DNA of 64,000 nucleotides from Cladobotryum mycophilum (lineage: Eukaryota > Ascomycota > Sordariomycetes > Hypocreales > Hypocreaceae). The DNA is taken from assembly GCA_036429605.1 (NCBI GenBank), contig CM071590.1:5890001-5954000 (forward strand), in the 5' to 3' direction. Shown here piece after piece: positions 1 through 14,073 of this stretch. Below the pieces are notes generated by a model. The model had not been told where the DNA came from. It made no database searches and saw only the letters and a list, made by a program, of their open reading frames with translations. Numbering within the stretch: the first letter of the stretch is position 1; every line of letters starts with the position of its first letter. The position numbers were made by a program, and so were the translations under genes.

Positions 1-266
1 TATTTGTGCTTGTGAAGCTTGAAGCCGCCTGCGCTTTGGCTTTGGTTTGTCTTTGTTTGGTTGTCGTTTGCCGTTAAACCTGTTCCTCTTTTTTCTTCAC
101 CCTGTCACCACCACCTGTCTCAACCTTGGCCAGACGATCATCAGCATTCCATTTCAGCGCCGATTTTCTTCATCAATACTAGAGTCACTCTTTCTTGCGC
201 GTATCGTCGTCTTGCCGCAAATGATATAATACGCGCGACAACTTTTTCGCGATATCGTCTACCGCC

Positions 267-3200
267 ATGCCTGCCAAACGCAAGCGACCCGACCGACCAA
301 ACGGCGACGGAGGCAGACCATCACCGCACCGCCCTGGCGATTCTTCCCTTGTCCATCACGAGAGAGACGATAACGGCAATAGGGGCCGTGGTAGGGGAGG
401 GCATCGTGGCGGTCCCAACAGACGAGAATCATTGCACCCCCATAATAACCGAGGCCATCCTAACCATCAGCAAAACCAGTCGCCCGTTTCGCGAAGAGTC
501 AGTTCATCGTCACAGGCGGCGCAGCTCCAATCACCAGCCCCGGCAAAAACTCCCAACTCGCCTGCCATGGCGAAACCACCACCCCCTCCGTCTCCCGCCA
601 TCACCAAGCCGTCTCCCTCGCCAGTGCGAACGAAACCACCCTCGTCGCCTGCCATGACAAAACTACCCTCGCCCGCTCTAACGAGACCCTCACCAGAATC
701 GGCAATGGGTCCTGGCTCCCCCACCGCATCGAACTATCGTTATGATAACCTCACAGACGAGAAAATTCGTACATGGGCTGAGCGCGGGCGGGAGGAGATT
801 GTGCGACATGGTGTTCAATCACGAGACGACGTCGATATTACGGAACTGTCGAGCCTCTTCCAGGAGTTTATCCACGCTGTTGTCGAGAGTAGATTAAACC
901 CTGTGGATGCCGGAGCTTGTGTCAAGGAGATTTTGGGCGATGAAACGTCGGACGTCATTAAGGATTCATACGCCTTCGCTCCCCATACTCTCCTGCTGGA
1001 TTCACTGGCCATTGTCATGGACAATGATACGGAACTGTATCGCCCCGGTCTGCGGGAATTCCTCATTGCTACTAGCGTCTCTCCTGCTCTCATGCGACAG
1101 GTGCTCGATGCACCCCTCCTTCAACAGCTTGGACTTATTAGGGACACTTTCGCAAGGCTTGGTGTGCGGCAAGCCACAAATTTATTATATCGACAAGCCA
1201 ACTACAACCTTCTTCGTGAAGAGACGGAAGGCTATTCAAAGCTCGTCACTGAACTTTTCACCACTAGCAGTGTCATATCGCCATCTCCCGAGCTGGCCGA
1301 ACAGACATTCGAGAGAGTCAAAGCCCTCATTGGAACGTTCGATTTGGACGTGGGCCGAGTCCTGGATGTTACCCTTGATGTGGCTGCCGCCGTCCTGATC
1401 AAGCAATTCAAGTTCTTTGTCAAGTTCCTAAGAATCAGTTCTTGGTGGCCTCGTTCGCACATCAAACTTAATTCATCGATTTACACTGGCGGCTTACCCA
1501 CATGGGCGGAACCCAGCTATCCTCAGTGGAATACGTCGGAAGAAGACGAGAAGAAGAATGTGGAGAACAAGATGCTGCGGGATGCTGCCTTCTGGGAACG
1601 AGCACGGGAAATCCACCTTGGAGCCTTCTTTGAACTAGGGGGCAGACGAGTAAACTCTCACCAACCTAAGCTATTAAACGGCAATAGCAACGAGGATAGT
1701 AATGATGTTGAGAAGCAGTGGATGGAAGGGACAAAAACACTCCCGCCACCCGGCAATAAGGTTGCTGCTCAGCTACTTGGCTTTAAGCTCCTCTTCTATA
1801 ACACTGATCTGAGAGACAAGACCGATGTGCTTCCCGCAAACCTGTTGTATCTGGCTGCTCTTCTTATCAAAGTTGGCTTCTTGTCCCTGACAGATTTATA
1901 CCCTCACCTATCACCACCCGATGAGGAAATGGAACGTGTTCGCGAGGAGCAGACGAAGAAGGCTGAGCAGGAAGAAAGGGCCTCTCGAGGTGGTCCTATG
2001 AATGCTCTTCTCATGGCTGGCGTCCTTCCTCAAGGCGATGACGATAATCCTGCTTCCTCAAATATGCCCCGGAGAGAGCCTCCAAAGAAACTTGAGACCG
2101 AAGCCAAGTCTGCCACGTCAGAAAACACTGAAGAAGGAAAGGTTCTCCCGGAGCCGCTGGAGCAAAAAGTGAGGCTCTTGGTCCAGCTGTTGACCATCGG
2201 TGCTATACCAGAGTCACTCTTTATCCTAGGTCGGTTTCCTTGGATTACTGACCTTTTCCCTGAAGTCCTTTCTCGAATCCATCGCATTCTTCACATTACC
2301 GTCGACAAGGTCTTCAACGACAGCCGTCCCAGACCACTAGAGACCGCAGAATGTCCAACCAAGGAGATGTACGCAGTCGATCAGTCCGGCATGGCTAAGG
2401 GAAGCGTGCGACTTGGTAGGCTGCCTGTTAAGAAAGTGTGGCGGTGGCCATACCCGGATAAGTGGGATACCAACGAAAATCAAAACTATCGATTCTACTG
2501 GGACGAATGGGCCGATAATATCCCAGTGTGCCAAACAGTGGATGATATTTTTACTCTCTGCAACACGTTGCTTAACATATCCGGCGTAAATATTGGCAAA
2601 GATGAATCGCTTCTTTCTAAATTAGCGAGCATCGGAGCCAAGAGCCTGGCTGATGATACTTCCGAGACCAACTATGCTAGATGGCTCGATCTTCTTCGAA
2701 GGCTCCTGGTGCCGGCCCTCAGTCACACCAAGGCTAATGCCTCTGTGGTGAATGCTATTTGGGATCTTCTTAAGCGCTACCCACTGTCAACGCGGTACTC
2801 AATCTACGCGGAATGGTTTGAAGGCCAAATATCCCGTCTGCCCGCTATGAGGACTGCGTTCGCTCGAGCAACAGCGGAAACCAGGGGAACCATGAAACGC
2901 GTTTCGCTTACGAACCTGAGCGAGATGGCCAAGCAACTGGCGAAGACGAGCTATTCCTCTCCGGGAATCGTCTTCAGAGTTGCATTTGAGCAGCTTGAAT
3001 CCTATCCAAATTTGATCGAAGCTTTTGTCGAGTGCGCGAAATATTTCACCGACCTATCTTACGATGTCCTTGTCTGGTCTTTGATGAGCTCTCTGGGCAA
3101 GTCCAGGAGCCGGACACAGGCGGACCACGCTCTGACGACGAGCAAATGGCTGCAGGCTTTGTCCAAGTTTTCTGGCAAAGTATTCAAGCGATATCCCGGT

Positions 3201-6200
3201 CTCAATCCAACCCCCGTCCTTCAATACGTGAATGACCAGCTCTCCCGTGGCAACTCTACTGATCTGATTATTCTAAAAGAATTTATTACCTCAATGGGTG
3301 GCATTGTGGATGCTGTGGACTTTACAGATTATCAGGTTTTGTCAATGGCTGGTGGGGAGCGTCTACGCCGTCACACTTTGATTCGTGGCCAAGATAGGCG
3401 TTTCGATAATGTCAAGAGTTCAAAACGCCTCATCCAAGCTTTGGCTGACTCAAAACTCGCCGTCCGCTTTCTCCTCAACCTGGCACAATATCGAATGTCT
3501 GCCATTTTTCAAGTCCCAGAAGACGAAGCCCATATCAAATATCTATCCTCTATTGTGGACGACTCTCATCAAACTTTGGTACAATATCTTGATTTCCTTT
3601 GGAGTAACCTTGACCCGACCTCATTTGATGCCATGGTTCCCTCGATTGCCGAACTCATCAACTCCTTTGGATTAGACGTCAGTTTGGCTTTCCTCATTGG
3701 CAGAGTGAGTCTAAGCCATCGGCTGTATCCATGGGGTGCAAAGGAGACGGACAGCAACAAGGAAGAGACCCAACAGCCACAGCAGGAGGCTGCCGACAAA
3801 GAAGGCGATGTCTCCATGTCCGATTCAAAAGCAACCAATGACGAAGCAAAGGACAAGCCAGCACAAGAAGATCAGGTGGGAGCTAGACTACCAGTTGCGT
3901 CAAAGCCCTCGACTAATGCAATGTTTACGCAGAAATCCGATGATCCCTCACTCACACTAACCCCCTTGCAACCATTAGTCGAGGCCGTGAGGGCAACCGT
4001 ATTACCTGAAGTTTGGCAGAAAATGACACCTGAACTCTATGTCATTTTCTGGGCTCTACAGCTGGGTGACTTATTTTGTCCCGAGGACATGTATAAGAAC
4101 GAAAAAGACCGCTTGGAGAGCGAAGGACAAGCTATTCTAAAGGATCGGTCCGACATGTCAAGGAGAGGTCAAGAGCGGAAGAACGAAAAGAGGCAGGAGC
4201 TCTTGAAGTTGCAGCTGAGTCTCTCCATGGAACTTAAAGAACATCGACAGCGAAAGGGCAAGTGGAAGGAATGCTTGATAGAGCAATTCCAGTCCCTTTT
4301 CCCAGACTCAAAGATCAAGACGGACAGCATCTCAGACGCTCTACTTGAGCAATGCTTCCTACCAAGGGTCCTTTTATCGCCTGCGGATACAGAATTCACA
4401 TATAAGTTTATCATGGCCTTGCATGAGTGGAGGGCACCAAACTTTAAGTTAATGTCATTGTATGATCGTTTTTTCAACGCCAACCGACTACGCTCTTTGA
4501 TTTTTACGAGTAGCGTTCGAGAGGCCGAGTATCTGGGACGATTCCTAAAGTTAATACTTAGAGATTTGTCACGATGGCACAAGAATGACCCTGTGCCGGG
4601 CGATAGGAGCAGGGCTAACAAGGATCAACCACGATTGGGTGCATACGACAAAGAAGCCAAAGGCCCAAGCGATCGTCCTTTCCTGGGGTTCGCACTCACA
4701 GTCAAAGAGAATGGTGAGCCGGAGACACTGATGGAACATGCTCAATTCAAAGATTTGTTGTTCCGCTGGCATAAGAACCTGAATACGGCGCTCAAGTCTT
4801 GTCTAGCTGGAACGGAATGGATGCACATTCGAAACGCCATCACAGTTCTCAAGGCTGTATTGGATTTCTTCCCAGCTGTGGACTTCATGGCCACCCAGTT
4901 CTCAAGCCAGCTTCAAAGGATTACCAAGCAGGAAGCAGCCTCAAAAATAGCCAGCGAAAACGAAGAAGGTCACAGAGTAGATCTATCAGTGGCTGCTCAA
5001 GGTGCCATGTCAGAACTGCAAAAGAGAAAGCCAAAATGGGTCATGGTTCAAGCCTTCCGACCCAACGCAGTGAGTTCAATTCAATTCAAAAAAGCGGCTC
5101 AAACTAATATCGTAAAGGCCGGGGGCCCACAATCCGACGTGGACAAGACCACAAACTTCAATCTCCGCGCAAATGCATCCGATTTCAAGCCGCAATCTTC
5201 AAAGTGAGTATAGGACATCCTTCAATACCAAACAGCAAGCTGACATGTAAAAGGTCGCCCGCAAACAGACAATCCACGGCAGACAAAGAGGATGGAGAAG
5301 TACAGGACGGCAAAGAGGGCAAGTCACAGCAGCCGCCTTCAGGGCCGGCGCAGTCTGGCCCGGCTATCTACAAAGATTCTTTGCCGGCCAAGCCATCCGG
5401 GCCAGGTAGAGACCTCCCCAGAGACGACATAGTATCCGGACCCCCGCGCTCTTCAACACCTATGGCTAGCCAGGGACCCGGCCCGTTTGGACCAAGGGGC
5501 GATCAACGCCCACACATGCTTCCTGATAGACCAGCACACAACTTGCCCACTCGGCCCGACGTACCTATCCCAGGACATTTCACGCCCGAACGTTATGCTC
5601 AACCCCGTGGACACGATCGTAGAGATATTAGAGACTCGCGAGAGGGTCACATGCAACGAGACTCTCGTGATCCTCGTGATGCTTGGGATATTCGAGATGG
5701 TAAGGATCATCGTGAACCAAGAGAGCCAAGAGAGCCAAGGCCCCTTGAGTCTGATCGTGCAGACCGAGGCCGTGAGTATGCCGATCGTCGCGGACCCGAC
5801 ATTGCAAACAGAGATGCAGGCCCAGTCGATCTTCCTCCCCGGCCGCGACAGGATCGAGATAGATCATCGCGGGAGCCTTGGGGTAATAGGGCCCCGGATC
5901 GTCCAAACGAGCAACAACAAGGGCCTGCACCGCCTACAGCACCAGCTGATCTACTAGAACCGACTATGAACCCTCAGAGAGCGGCGCTGTTTGCCCAAGA
6001 CGACACAGACCGAACTACACGCCCCCCGGAGGCTGATCGAGCGACTAGGCCACGGCGACAAGCAGCAAATGAAGTAATGGACTCCGTCAACCCAGAACGA
6101 GCAGCATTGATTGATGATCGCGATGATGGTACACATGGTCGCCCACGGGACGACGGTCGCGAGCGGGGACCTAGGACGCAATCTCCAAGACGTGGCGGTC

Positions 6201-7722
6201 GTTACGGCCATGAGCATGGCCCACCAACTGGTGGTGGATACGATGAAAGGCACGGTCGTCCTTACCCTCAAGAAAATCGCAATGCCAGTAGAAATGCTCG
6301 TGAACGCTCACCAAACGCCGCCAACTACAGGGGTGACAAAGCCATTGATCGTGACGGTGATAGAGCTCATCTGGATAAAATGCGGGAGACGCAATCAGCT
6401 TTCCATCGACCTCCTTCCCACGGCCAAGAGCCCGAGCACAGGCCTTCTTACCAAGACCAGAACTATGGACGTCTCAATCCAGTTCCCGTAACTTCGGATA
6501 TTCCGTCTGGACCACGTGGCCGTGGCCGTGGAGCATCAAGAGCCAATCAAACTCAATCGCCGGCTGTTTCTGGTAGGACAGATGGGCGCTTTGCAGCACC
6601 CGAGACACCACGAGCACCATCGCCAGAGAGGCACCCGCCATCCGGTCCCTCATCCAGCAGAGGACGCCGCGCAGGCTACGAGCATGGGCATGGGCATGGG
6701 CCTCCCACTCCTTCTAGCACTCCTGGTGCTGCGCACCAAGATAGGGGTAGGAATTTCTCCAGTGCTCCGGATAAGCCGCTGCCAGCTCCTGCGGGCACGC
6801 CATCGACGGCAGGAGTACATCCTGATCGTCTCGCTCAGATTGGCGGTTCACTACCCGATCTTCCTCCTCCACCGCCTCCACCACCGCCTCCAGGCCCTCC
6901 ACCCCACGGACCCAGTCGAAGCGCCATACCTTCAACGAATCACAATGACAGAACGGGCCCTCGGCATTCCACTAGCGAGGCTATCGAAGTCATCGTGCCC
7001 ACTGGGCCCTCCGGCTCTGGTGACCGAGTACGGGGAGGCGGTGGTAGAAGACAGCTTGCCGGTATTAACAATATGCTTCAGCAAGCCCAGGCGTCAATGC
7101 CCGATGGGAGCCGCTCTCAACCCTCCCGCAGTAATCCACCTCGGCAGATGCTCGGGCACTCGGATATCCAAGTTCTGGCCGGAGGATCTCCCACTCCAAG
7201 CTCCGGACAAGAGCGACCAGACAGCACCTGGCATGAGCCTTCAGTTCCCGCAGCTACAGCAACCGGTGGTGAAGGATCAGCCCGTGGTGAGAATGACCGC
7301 AACCGGCATCGAGAAGGTAGATCAGATCGGTCGAAGCGGACGTCTCGACGTAGCAGCCGTGAGCGAGATCGTGACGGTAAGGACCACGCTGAACACCGAG
7401 ACAGACGATCTTTGGGGGAGTAGAGGGTGGGTCTAGAGAGGATCGCGAAGGTCGCAGGTCGACACGGGAGACGGGTAGTGGGAGGGAAACGGCTGGAGCT
7501 CCAAGCAGTGGACGTGAGTCCAGGCACAGAGGAGATGGAGCGGGAGGTCGAGGTGGAGAGGATCGAGGAAGCGGCAGAAGTGGACGCGGAGCACCGAGGG
7601 ACGGAGCGCCGCGCACAGACGAACCACGCCGAGAGCATAGGGATGATCGGGGTCGAAAACGACGGAGTGAGGATGTAGAAGGAAGTGCGCCGAGTGAACG
7701 CGAGAAGCGACCAAGACGGTAA
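267..7722 (+). CDS. THO2: THO complex subunit 2 (Tho2/THOC2)
   Basis: Scaffold subunit of the nuclear THO/TREX complex, which links RNA polymerase II elongation to mRNP packaging and export. I infer three exons, 267-5203, 5254-7376 and 7424-7722, giving 2,452 aa, a normal size for fungal Tho2. Intron 5204-5253 has gtgagt and a gctgac branch site; intron 7377-7423 starts gtaagg and ends tag. Without the second intron the protein would stop at 7423; with it the reading frame continues in the same Arg/Gly/Asp/Glu-rich style to TAA at 7720-7722. Recognised from family-like segments: QVLSMAGGERLRR near residue 1023 and PELYVIFWALQLGDL near 1254 (THOC2 C-terminal domain). Residues about 1-150 are Pro/Ser-rich. 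The last 800 or so residues are low complexity with a polyproline stretch near 6865-6905, as expected for an RNA-binding tail. The start is the first in-frame ATG (ccgccATGcc). Confidence 0.93.
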
Positions 7723-8145
7723 CCGGCGAGTCGAGATATCTCAGATCTCAGGGGATCAAGGGCGATATTCGCACCTGAGCGTTGAAAAAAGAAAAAGAAG
7801 AAACTTTTGGCCTGTGGCAACATGCTGCCTCGTTATGGATGGGAGGATCAGCAAGCAGGCGATGTCATTTTATCAGGCGTTGGGACAAGACTTTTTGCAC
7901 GTTTTATTTTCATGGCGCTGTTTATGTTACACCACGCTACCTACAACTCAATATTCTGTCCTATTACGAAAACTATATGCTCCATTCACTATTGTCCCAT
8001 GTCCTGTCAACGTTTTCGTGGCAATGCTCTTTGGCGGTTTCATGTCTTGAGTTAAGACAAGCCAAGGAGCAGAAAACGAAATTAATACAACTCAGCTTAC
8101 CGCTCCGAGGCCATCAAAGATGATTGCATTGCCGGAGTTTTGACG

Positions 8146-8159
8146 TATATATATATATA
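8146..8159. repeat. TA dinucleotide microsatellite
   Basis: Seven TA units in the 3' flank of THO2. Confidence 0.9.
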
Positions 8160-10285
8160 CATGTTGTATGATGTCGATATGCAAGATGAACTGTGGTGTC
8201 GAGCCCGTTGGCTTTGGCGAGCGGCTTATATTGAACGGATCGAACAAGAGTACTAAAAGGGAAGGGATTTTCAAGGCGTTGTGGGTTTATAAAAAGGTCG
8301 TTTGAACTGTTGATGATGTGACGCAACGGATGAGCGACAATGGATGCATAGACTATTGGTGAAGGAGAGAGACGTGGTGTATGTACGAATACAGTAACGG
8401 GAATGGGAGAGCACATGATGCAAGCTATAATTATAGAAAGCGAATAATGGTAGAAATTAATGCAGTAGAGAAGACGATGCTGATTCACTTGTAGATGCTC
8501 GGATTCAACAACACTCGATCTATGAAGATGAGATGAGTGGTGTATTATACGGTAGATGGAATGAAGTGAAGAGCAATCTAGAGAATCCATCTGTATCAGT
8601 TTGAAGAAACTAGCATATTCTTGATGCGATTTACGAAAGTGATTCAAATATTGCATGAGCTGGTTAGTTGTAGCAGGCAAAAGGCACACACACACACAAT
8701 GTCACGATAGAATCTATAGAGTTGAGTGGTGGCTTCGTCATGTTGGAGGAGTGCTTGGCAGATTAGAGGAGTGGTGCCGAGTTTGCCGAGAGTGTGCCTG
8801 GATTGTGGCAGAGGATTGGATATGATGATCTACCTTGCTACCTAGTAGTTACAGGCGGCTACAAGGTGAGTGCAGTGACATCAGCCCGCTGTTTTAGTGA
8901 CTGTCTCTGATGCACTGCCCCTGAAAATACGCTGCAGGTGGTCTTTTAGTCACCTACTTTGCGGTAACACGAAAGGCTAGGAGGCCGCTGATGGAGCAGG
9001 ATGGATCCATTGGCATAGCCTACCTCTCCAGGTCCAGGGCTCTCTCTGCCACTCTCTTTTGGTGGTAATAACCTGGAAATGCCTCCATACCCGGTCTGTC
9101 AGATTTCTTTCCATCATTTATTATCCATTCGTTATTATCTTATTACAGTCACTTGCGTTCCATCAGCTGCATGAGCGCGTGGCTACATCGAGTGGCTTTC
9201 GAAAGGGATTACCGTTTCGGGAGATGTAAAGTGTATGTATGGATGTTAAATGTACTTGGAAGATTGCAACGAGTGGAAGAGGGTGTGTGGGTGTGGGTGT
9301 GGGTGATCTGCATAAGGGATAGCCGCCCATCCATAGCATCCAATTCATTGCCCGTGTATCCAATCATTTCAAGGGGTGAGAGATGGTGAGAGATGGTGAT
9401 GGATGGATGGAATGGGTCCATGGATCGTGATGTAGATGTCAAACTACCTGGTACTACTAAATAGATGCCCGATAACTGATCCATGGATACGATGATAATG
9501 GGTGCAGGTGCTGCGCTCGCTGCTACTACAGTGCCTCAACGTGCTGTATTTAGATCCATGGATATTTTACAGCGCCCAGGTGTACTGACGTACCACCGCA
9601 GGCCCTGTAGTGGGTGTGCGTGACGTTCCATTGCCAAAGTTCATTGGTGGGGGATCCAATAGAGGTTCGGGTCATTCACCATCCACCATCCCCTTGTTGG
9701 CTTGACTGGCTGGCTTCCATGCTTCTTCCCTCTTAAAAACATGCACGTCCATCCACCTTCAACTTTTCCACATGCGACAACCCTGCTCGGTCTTTATGGT
9801 TCTCGTTTCATATTGTCCCGACTTTGTTGATCTGATCCTGTCGCAATCTTGTTGATTTGTTTTGCATTTCTCTCTTCTCTTCTCTACTCTGGCCCTTTTT
9901 TTCTTTCTGTTTTCTCCCGCCCCTCACTCACTCGCTCACTTACTCACGCAATCCATCCATCCATTAATTGACTTTGGTCAGTTTTGATTGCCACATAATA
10001 TTAATAGCATCACCGTCGCCGAACCGTCAAGCGCCCGCGCCCTGGTTTCTTGGCACCAACTTTAAGATCGAAAACGGCGAGAGAGGGAAAAAAAAGAAAA
10101 GAAAACAAAGAAAAGAAAAGAAAACATACAAAGCTTCTGAAACCGTTCCGCAAACACCGAGTGCCAAGACTGAAAGACGACGAGGGGGAGTAGAATCTAG
10201 AATCTAGAGGGTCACAGCTTTTTTCCTTCTTTCTTTCTTTGTTCTTCTTCTCTCGTTGAAGCTTCGCACACGAATAGACCAAGAT

Positions 10286-10311
10286 CGAACGAACGAACGA
10301 ACGAACGAACG
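10286..10311. repeat. CGAA tetranucleotide microsatellite
   Basis: About 6.5 tandem CGAA units, roughly 200 bp upstream of the DUF300 start codon, probably in its 5' untranslated leader. Confidence 0.9.
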
Positions 10312-10509
10312 CAATGCGATTTACGAAATAGAAGGGATCAACCGACGCCGAACAGACTCCCAGGACATCGACGAGACATACCTCGTACAGACAATTGCAC
10401 AACTTTCCACCCAAAAACCAAACGAGTAGACCAACTTCCGAGGGCATACTGAGACGCTGCCATCACAAAATCTGGGTTAATGCGTCGGTGACGACGCGAA
10501 GCCGCCAAT

Positions 10510-12359
10510 ATGAATCTAACGTGTAACTCGACGTTGGAAGAGATGAGGAGTATGTTTTACACTCTTATACTCCCTTCAACTTGCGCCATATTTTCTGCTA
10601 CTCGCTTGCCGTGAGAGTGTTGGCTGGCTGCTTGTTCTTTCACGGCTTGCCCTACCCCATACGGCACAATGCGACAGTCAGGACCATGGCAGTACTAGAA
10701 TGGTTGCTAAATATTCTACCAGTATCTTCCGGTTCTGAAATCAAGATCCTCGGCCCTCTCAACTTTCATGACCTCGCTCGCATCATCGCAGCAGGCTCCA
10801 CGCTCATATCCGTCGTTCTCAGCATCTATCTCATCTGGATGCACGCCACACACTACACCCAACCCCGCGAACAACGACAGTGAGTCTCAACCTCAATATC
10901 AACCTCAACCTCACACTAGATGTCCGTCGCTAACGCTTGCTAGCATCATCCGTATCCTCTTCATGGTCCCCATTTATGCCATCTCCTCGTATATGCAGAT
11001 CCAATGGTACTGGCACGCCATCTACTTCCAAGTTCTATCCGATTGTTACGAAGCCTTCGCCATCGCCTCCTTTTATGGGCTATTGTGTCACTACTGCGCA
11101 CCCGACCTTCATTCTCAAAAGGAGTTCTTCCGTAATATGCGCCCCGTCAAAGGCTGGGTTTGGCCCCTCAACTGGTTCGCCAAGTGTTGCGGCGGCGAAA
11201 GAGGGCCATGGAGGACGCCAAAGAGTGGTCTTACTTGGTTCAACATCATTTGGGTTGGAGTTTACCAGTACTGCTTTATTCGTGTTGCCATGACCATCAC
11301 AGCCGTCATAACCCAGCATCATCACAAGTATTGCGAGAGCTCCAACTCGCCCGTTTTTGCTCACATCTGGGTACGTCCTTGTCTCCTGTTGGTCTGATAA
11401 TTCTGTCGCTGTCGACTAACACACTGGTGCAGGTTCTCATCATCAACGCTCTGGCCGTAACAATTGCCATGTTTTGTCTCATTCAGTTCTATGTACAGCT
11501 TTCGAAGCCCCTTGCCGAGCACAATCTCTTCATCAAGATTCTCGCCATCAAGCTAGTCGTCTTCCTTTCCTTCTGGCAGGCCACCGCCATCTCCGTTGGC
11601 ACCTCAACCCTAAAGATTGTCCACCCCAACAAGGTCCTCGCTTACCCTGACATCAAAGTCGGCATCCCCGCTCTGCTGCTCTGTGTCGAAATGGCCATTT
11701 TTGCCATTCTTCATCTCTGGGCCTTTCCCTACAAGATCTACCGGGACAACGCTGGCCGCCGAGCCTTTTACCCCGATCCCGATCCGTCCAAGGGCGGTGT
11801 CACCATGGCTATCGAGAAGAGGTGGGCCAGACCCAGCGGTGGATTCTTGGGCATTAAAGCGCTTTGGGATGCTCTGAACCTGTGGGACTTTGTCAAGGCC
11901 TTTGGTCGCGGTATGCGCTGGCTAATGTGCGGAGTTAAGAAGCGGAAAGAAGATGTCAGTTATAATCATGGCAATGGTGACGAAGGGGTGCGTTTGGACA
12001 ATTTACACGAGGCCAAACCCGGCCAAGGTCCCTCTTACACTGCGCTTCATGACGCTACAGCAACGCAATATCACGGAGCTCAGAGCCACGGTGTCGTGGG
12101 CCAAGGCGACGAAAGCGCAGGATTGATCCACAACGCGCAACCCAATCCTGAGACGGGCGTCATGGGCTCCTCGCCCCCGTCGGTATACCACGCGAATTCT
12201 TATCACGCACCATATCCCCCGCAGCCATATTCTCAAAACCAGCCTTACGACCCCCCTCCATACGTGGGGCGAGAATCCAGCCCGTATAATTCAAATCCGT
12301 ATGATAGGCCTCCCCCATCTCGGCCTGCTAGACCGGATGAATCACCAAGACGGTTTTAG
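10510..12359 (+). CDS. DUF300 / organic solute transporter-alpha (TMEM184) family membrane protein
   Basis: Polytopic membrane protein of the OST-alpha/TMEM184 (DUF300) family; fungal members are poorly characterised and are linked to vacuolar or endosomal membranes. I infer four exons, 10510-10549, 10723-10879, 10944-11370 and 11433-12359 (516 aa). The introns carry gtatgt/ttgctaa, gtgagt/cgctaac and gtacgt/gactaac donor and branch signals. The first exon, MNLTCNSTLEEMR, resembles the N-glycosylated extracellular N-terminus usual in fungal homologues, which is why I prefer it to the ATG at 10686. Family segments seen: IIRILFMVPIYAISS, SDCYEAFAIASFYGLLCHY and the WPLNW region, with about seven hydrophobic segments over residues 25-290. 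The tail (about 150 residues) is hydrophilic and rich in Pro, Tyr and Ser, a typical cytosolic regulatory tail. Confidence 0.9.
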
Positions 12360-14073
12360 AAGCGCCCCCGTCTAAATAGATGGTGATTATATGAACATGG
12401 GATATAAATATTTAATACTCTTTTTTGATGATGGCTGACTTTTATGATACCAATGGATGGGGAGGGGCGTATGAGTTTATTGTTATTTTGTTTAGGGTTC
12501 GACTCTGGGATTTATTTTGCGTCTTTTGGTTCATATCGCCTTGGGGGAGGCATCAATTATTATATAGAAAACTTGTGTAGATCTCGCCAGCATATTGAGC
12601 GAAGCATACAAATCAGTAGAAAGATTTATAGTATCCAGTTGCTTTCCTTGGACTTGATGTTGCCCGTGGGACATGATCAGTCGTGAGAGAGCCGTATCAC
12701 GAGACCACCACAATCCCTCCCCCTTTTTTCCTTTTCTTTTCTTTTCTTTCTTTTTCAAGTTGCGGGATAAAGACTCCCTTACCTCAACAATTCACACCCA
12801 TCTCGCCACTTTTAAAAAGGGGCGATGATCGAGTCTACGCCACCTCTTACATCCCGGATTTCTCATCATAAACATTCTTACAACACCATCCACAAAGACC
12901 ATGGCTAACTTTCTACCGCACTCTCCTTTCCACCCTCCCTCACGACAAAAAGCAGGTCAGGACAATCCCTACCAACTCTTCACTGGCCGAAGCAACCCAC
13001 AAAGAAAACTCACCCCCTGTCACTTCCCCTCTTCCTCCACACCAGGGCAAAACAACTCAATTACCATGGTAATCGCTTGCATCGAACATGCGTGGCTGGT
13101 TATAGCTCCAGCCATTAATCTAATTTAATAAAAAAAAAACTGCCCTACCCCCTCTTCCGCATCTCAGGCCGCTCACTTGATTTAATACATTGTGACAGTT
13201 CTCATCTCCATCTCGGTTTTCATTACAGAGCACAACCTCCTCTTTCACATGCCAATCGTCCAAATTCATACGTCACCTCACATACAGGCAGTAGCCATTG
13301 AGCTCAAAGATAAATCATTGTGCATAACCAAGCAAACAGTCTATTGTGTGGCATTTTTACGCTGAGCAGCTCCCCAAGTAATAACTGGAGTAGCTGCGTA
13401 TGCTTTATACGTTCTCGGTCCTCGGCGGTGCCCCCTCCATTCTGATAATTCCAATATGTACAAGTGTATCCAGACAATTCACGCTCGTCTCATCAAACAG
13501 CTGCAGGCCATCCGGAATGCTCGGATGCATGACTGAGAAAAAACATCCCCGCTCACTCAATCTGCTGCTTCTGCGCTCCATTATCGCAACTGGGTATATC
13601 GTCCCTTGCCGCTGATCCAAAAGTATGTTTGTTGATGGTAAGACTTCTTCTTTTCATTATAACAGCCAAAATCGCTGCCCTCGTAGACCCTGTTCATTAC
13701 CATGCCCTGCCGGTGATATCGTCAAGGTTCGCATGTATCGATCGGGTTGAAACCGCACCCCATTCTCATCTTGAACACAATAAACACATCGGCCGTAAGC
13801 TGCGGCAAATCCAATCTTGGCTATGCCATGCTTTCATGCTCTCCTAAAAAAGTGCCAACGCCATCCTGGTATCTCGAAATGCGACAAGACCCAAGTTTTT
13901 TGCAAGAAAAGAAAAAAGAGAAAAAAGTATTGGAACCGAAGCAGCTGTAAACTCATGTACCTCATGTTATTGAGTCCCTCTAAAAACCTGTCCAAAATAA
14001 AAATATCCATGTTATGCACAACCAGAAGCGAAAGAAGAAGAATGAGCATATATCGTCATGTTTTTGTTTGGTT
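12360..14073. other. Intergenic region between two convergent genes
   Basis: The DUF300 gene (+) and the WSC gene (-) converge here, so this should hold two 3' regions. There is a CT-rich tract near 12725-12752 and a TAAAAAGGGG box near 12811. At 12901 an ATG in good context (accATGGct) opens a 75-codon frame after a promoter-like stretch. It has no recognisable domain, so I do not call it a gene. Confidence 0.5.

Larger units (their letters stand above)
7723..10509. other. Intergenic region between THO2 and the DUF300 gene
   Basis: No supportable gene. It holds the THO2 3' region, a TA dinucleotide tract at 8146-8159, a short CA tract near 8686-8698, GT-rich blocks near 9280-9306 and a CT-rich stretch from about 9870 to 9960. 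From about 9870 to 10509 the sequence looks like promoter and 5' leader of the DUF300 gene: pyrimidine tracts, an A/G tract at 10088-10130 and a CGAA repeat. Open frames here, up to 193 codons on the minus strand, are low complexity and lack family features. Confidence 0.6.

Noticed and set aside
8114..8695. 193-codon minus-strand frame
   Set aside because: Composition random, includes the TA repeat, no family features.
10010..10447. 145-codon minus-strand frame
   Set aside because: Antisense of the A/G tract and CGAA repeat in the DUF300 leader.
10686..10722. Alternative start of the DUF300 gene at ATG 10686 without the first intron
   Set aside because: The 10510 exon supplies the typical NxT/NxS N-terminus and the intron has donor, branch and acceptor.
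12901..13128. 75-codon frame with good start context
   Set aside because: No domain, signal or intron support; lies between convergent gene ends. Kept only as a note.
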